Notes under the pieces: generated by a model | Told to the model about the DNA's origin: nothing | Database searches by the model: none | Seen by the model: only the letters and a program-made list of their open reading frames with translations | Translations under genes and position numbers: made by a program | NCBI GenBank assembly: GCA_905236265.1 | Contig: CAJOOV010000174.1 | Location: 1 to 5,723 of the forward strand | Direction of reading: 5' to 3' | Length of the DNA stretch: 5,723 bases | From: an uncultured Oscillospiraceae bacterium | GTDB taxonomy: Bacteria; Bacillota; Clostridia; Oscillospirales; Oscillospiraceae | Part shown: positions 5,176 through 5,723 of the stretch, piece by piece | Position numbering within the stretch: position 1 is the first letter of the stretch | Layout of the letters: each line of letters starts with the position of its first letter

Positions 5176-5723
5176 TCAGCATTTCTCCCAGATGGTGGCC
5201 ACACCCTGACCGCCGCCGATGCACAGGGTGGCCAGACCCCGCTTTGCGTCCTCACGCTTCATCATCTCGTGAACCAGCGTAACGATGATACGGGCACCGG
5301 AAGCGCCCACGGGATGACCCAGAGCCAGAGCGCCGCCGTTGACGTTCACCTTGCTCATGTCAAAGTGGAGCTCACGGGCGACAGCGATGGACTGGGCGGC
5401 AAAGGCCTCGTTTGCCTCCACCAGATCCATGTCCTCGATGGTCAGACCGGCCTTCTCCATGGCCTGACGGGAGGCGGGGATGGGGCCGGTGCCCATGATC
5501 TTGGGGTCAACGCCGCCCTGACCGTAGCTGACCAGCTTTGCCATGGGCTTCAGGCCGTACTTCTCCACGGCCTCACCGGAGGCGAGGACAATGGCGGCGG
5601 CGCCGTCGTTGATGCCGGAGGCGTTGCCGGCGGTGACACGGCCCTGACCCACGTTCTCAGGCATATCCTTCCTCTCGGTGGAGTCGAAGGTCATCTCAAC
5701 CTTGTCCAGAGCGCCGTCAGCGG
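5176..5723 (-). CDS. Acetyl-CoA C-acetyltransferase (thiolase), C-terminal part
   Basis: The window holds the last 181 residues of a thiolase, about half of a normal protein of roughly 390. The reading frame runs open to the right edge, so the 5' end is cut off and the ATG at 5694 is internal. Thiolases of this type join two acetyl-CoA into acetoacetyl-CoA in the cytoplasm, the first step of butyrate formation in gut Clostridia; the reverse reaction serves in fatty-acid breakdown. Visible motifs are TAGNASGINDGAAA, NEAFA, GGALALGHPVGASGAR with the catalytic histidine, and CIGGGQG with the catalytic cysteine near the C-terminus. The nucleophilic cysteine of the N-terminal half is outside the window. 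Common symbols are thlA, atoB or phaA; the partial sequence does not settle chain-length preference. It ends at a strong terminator and appears unrelated to the replication genes next to it. Confidence 0.95.
   Translation of the reverse strand, partial: ADGALDKVEMTFDSTERKDMPENVGQGRVTAGNASGINDGAAAIVLASGEAVEKYGLKPMAKLVSYGQGGVDPKIMGTGPIPASRQAMEKAGLTIEDMDLVEANEAFAAQSIAVARELHFDMSKVNVNGGALALGHPVGASGARIIVTLVHEMMKREDAKRGLATLCIGGGQGVATIWEKC

Noticed and set aside
1..5723. Chromosomal origin (DnaA boxes) expected near a par locus
   Set aside because: I found no TTATCCACA-type box cluster or AT-rich unwinding region. The origin, if close, lies outside the window.

Overview
The window looks like a chromosomal piece of a GC-rich gut-type member of the Clostridia, most like the Oscillospiraceae. 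That placement is an inference from the gene set (noc, soj and spo0J orthologues, DnaD and DnaI-type loaders, a butyrate-type thiolase), the GC-rich codons and the AGGAGG-type ribosome sites; no taxonomic marker is present. All genes lie on the minus strand and are read from right to left.

Layout in transcription order. (1) Right edge to 5176: the C-terminal half of an acetyl-CoA acetyltransferase, closed by a perfect 14-bp-stem terminator (5119-5153). (2) A two-gene replication-initiation operon with a good sigma-A-type promoter (5036-5064): a DnaD-domain primosomal protein (4040-5002) and, 24 nt further on, a DnaI/DnaC-type AAA+ helicase loader with a Cys-cluster N-terminal domain (3017-4015). 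It ends at a 10-bp-stem terminator (2928-2957). (3) A chromosome segregation and nucleoid occlusion cluster: noc (1943-2791), then a regulatory gap with two perfect parS sites and a clear promoter, then soj/parA (1002-1760) and spo0J/parB (97-978). The left 96 bases hold only short hairpins.

The cluster joins three jobs. ParA and ParB act at parS to organise and separate origins. Noc, a ParB paralogue with changed DNA specificity, keeps division off the nucleoid. The DnaD and DnaI-like proteins load the replicative helicase. The B. subtilis order noc-soj-spo0J is kept, but the upstream neighbours are primosome genes, not rsmG/mnmG.

The most interesting region is 1878-1970. Two perfect 16-bp parS palindromes are followed, at nearly the same spacing, by a third site inside the 3' end of noc. 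In that site one half is parS-like and the other carries the base typical of Noc-binding sites. The base that makes it hybrid is the third position of a serine codon, so it is synonymous. The two paralogues show the residue sets linked to the two DNA specificities (Q/K/K/R in Noc; R/A/G/G in ParB). A 12-of-14 match to the Noc site lies upstream of noc itself. I see no mobile element, tRNA, rRNA or CRISPR array. This is a conserved housekeeping region with some unusual regulatory detail, not a new system.
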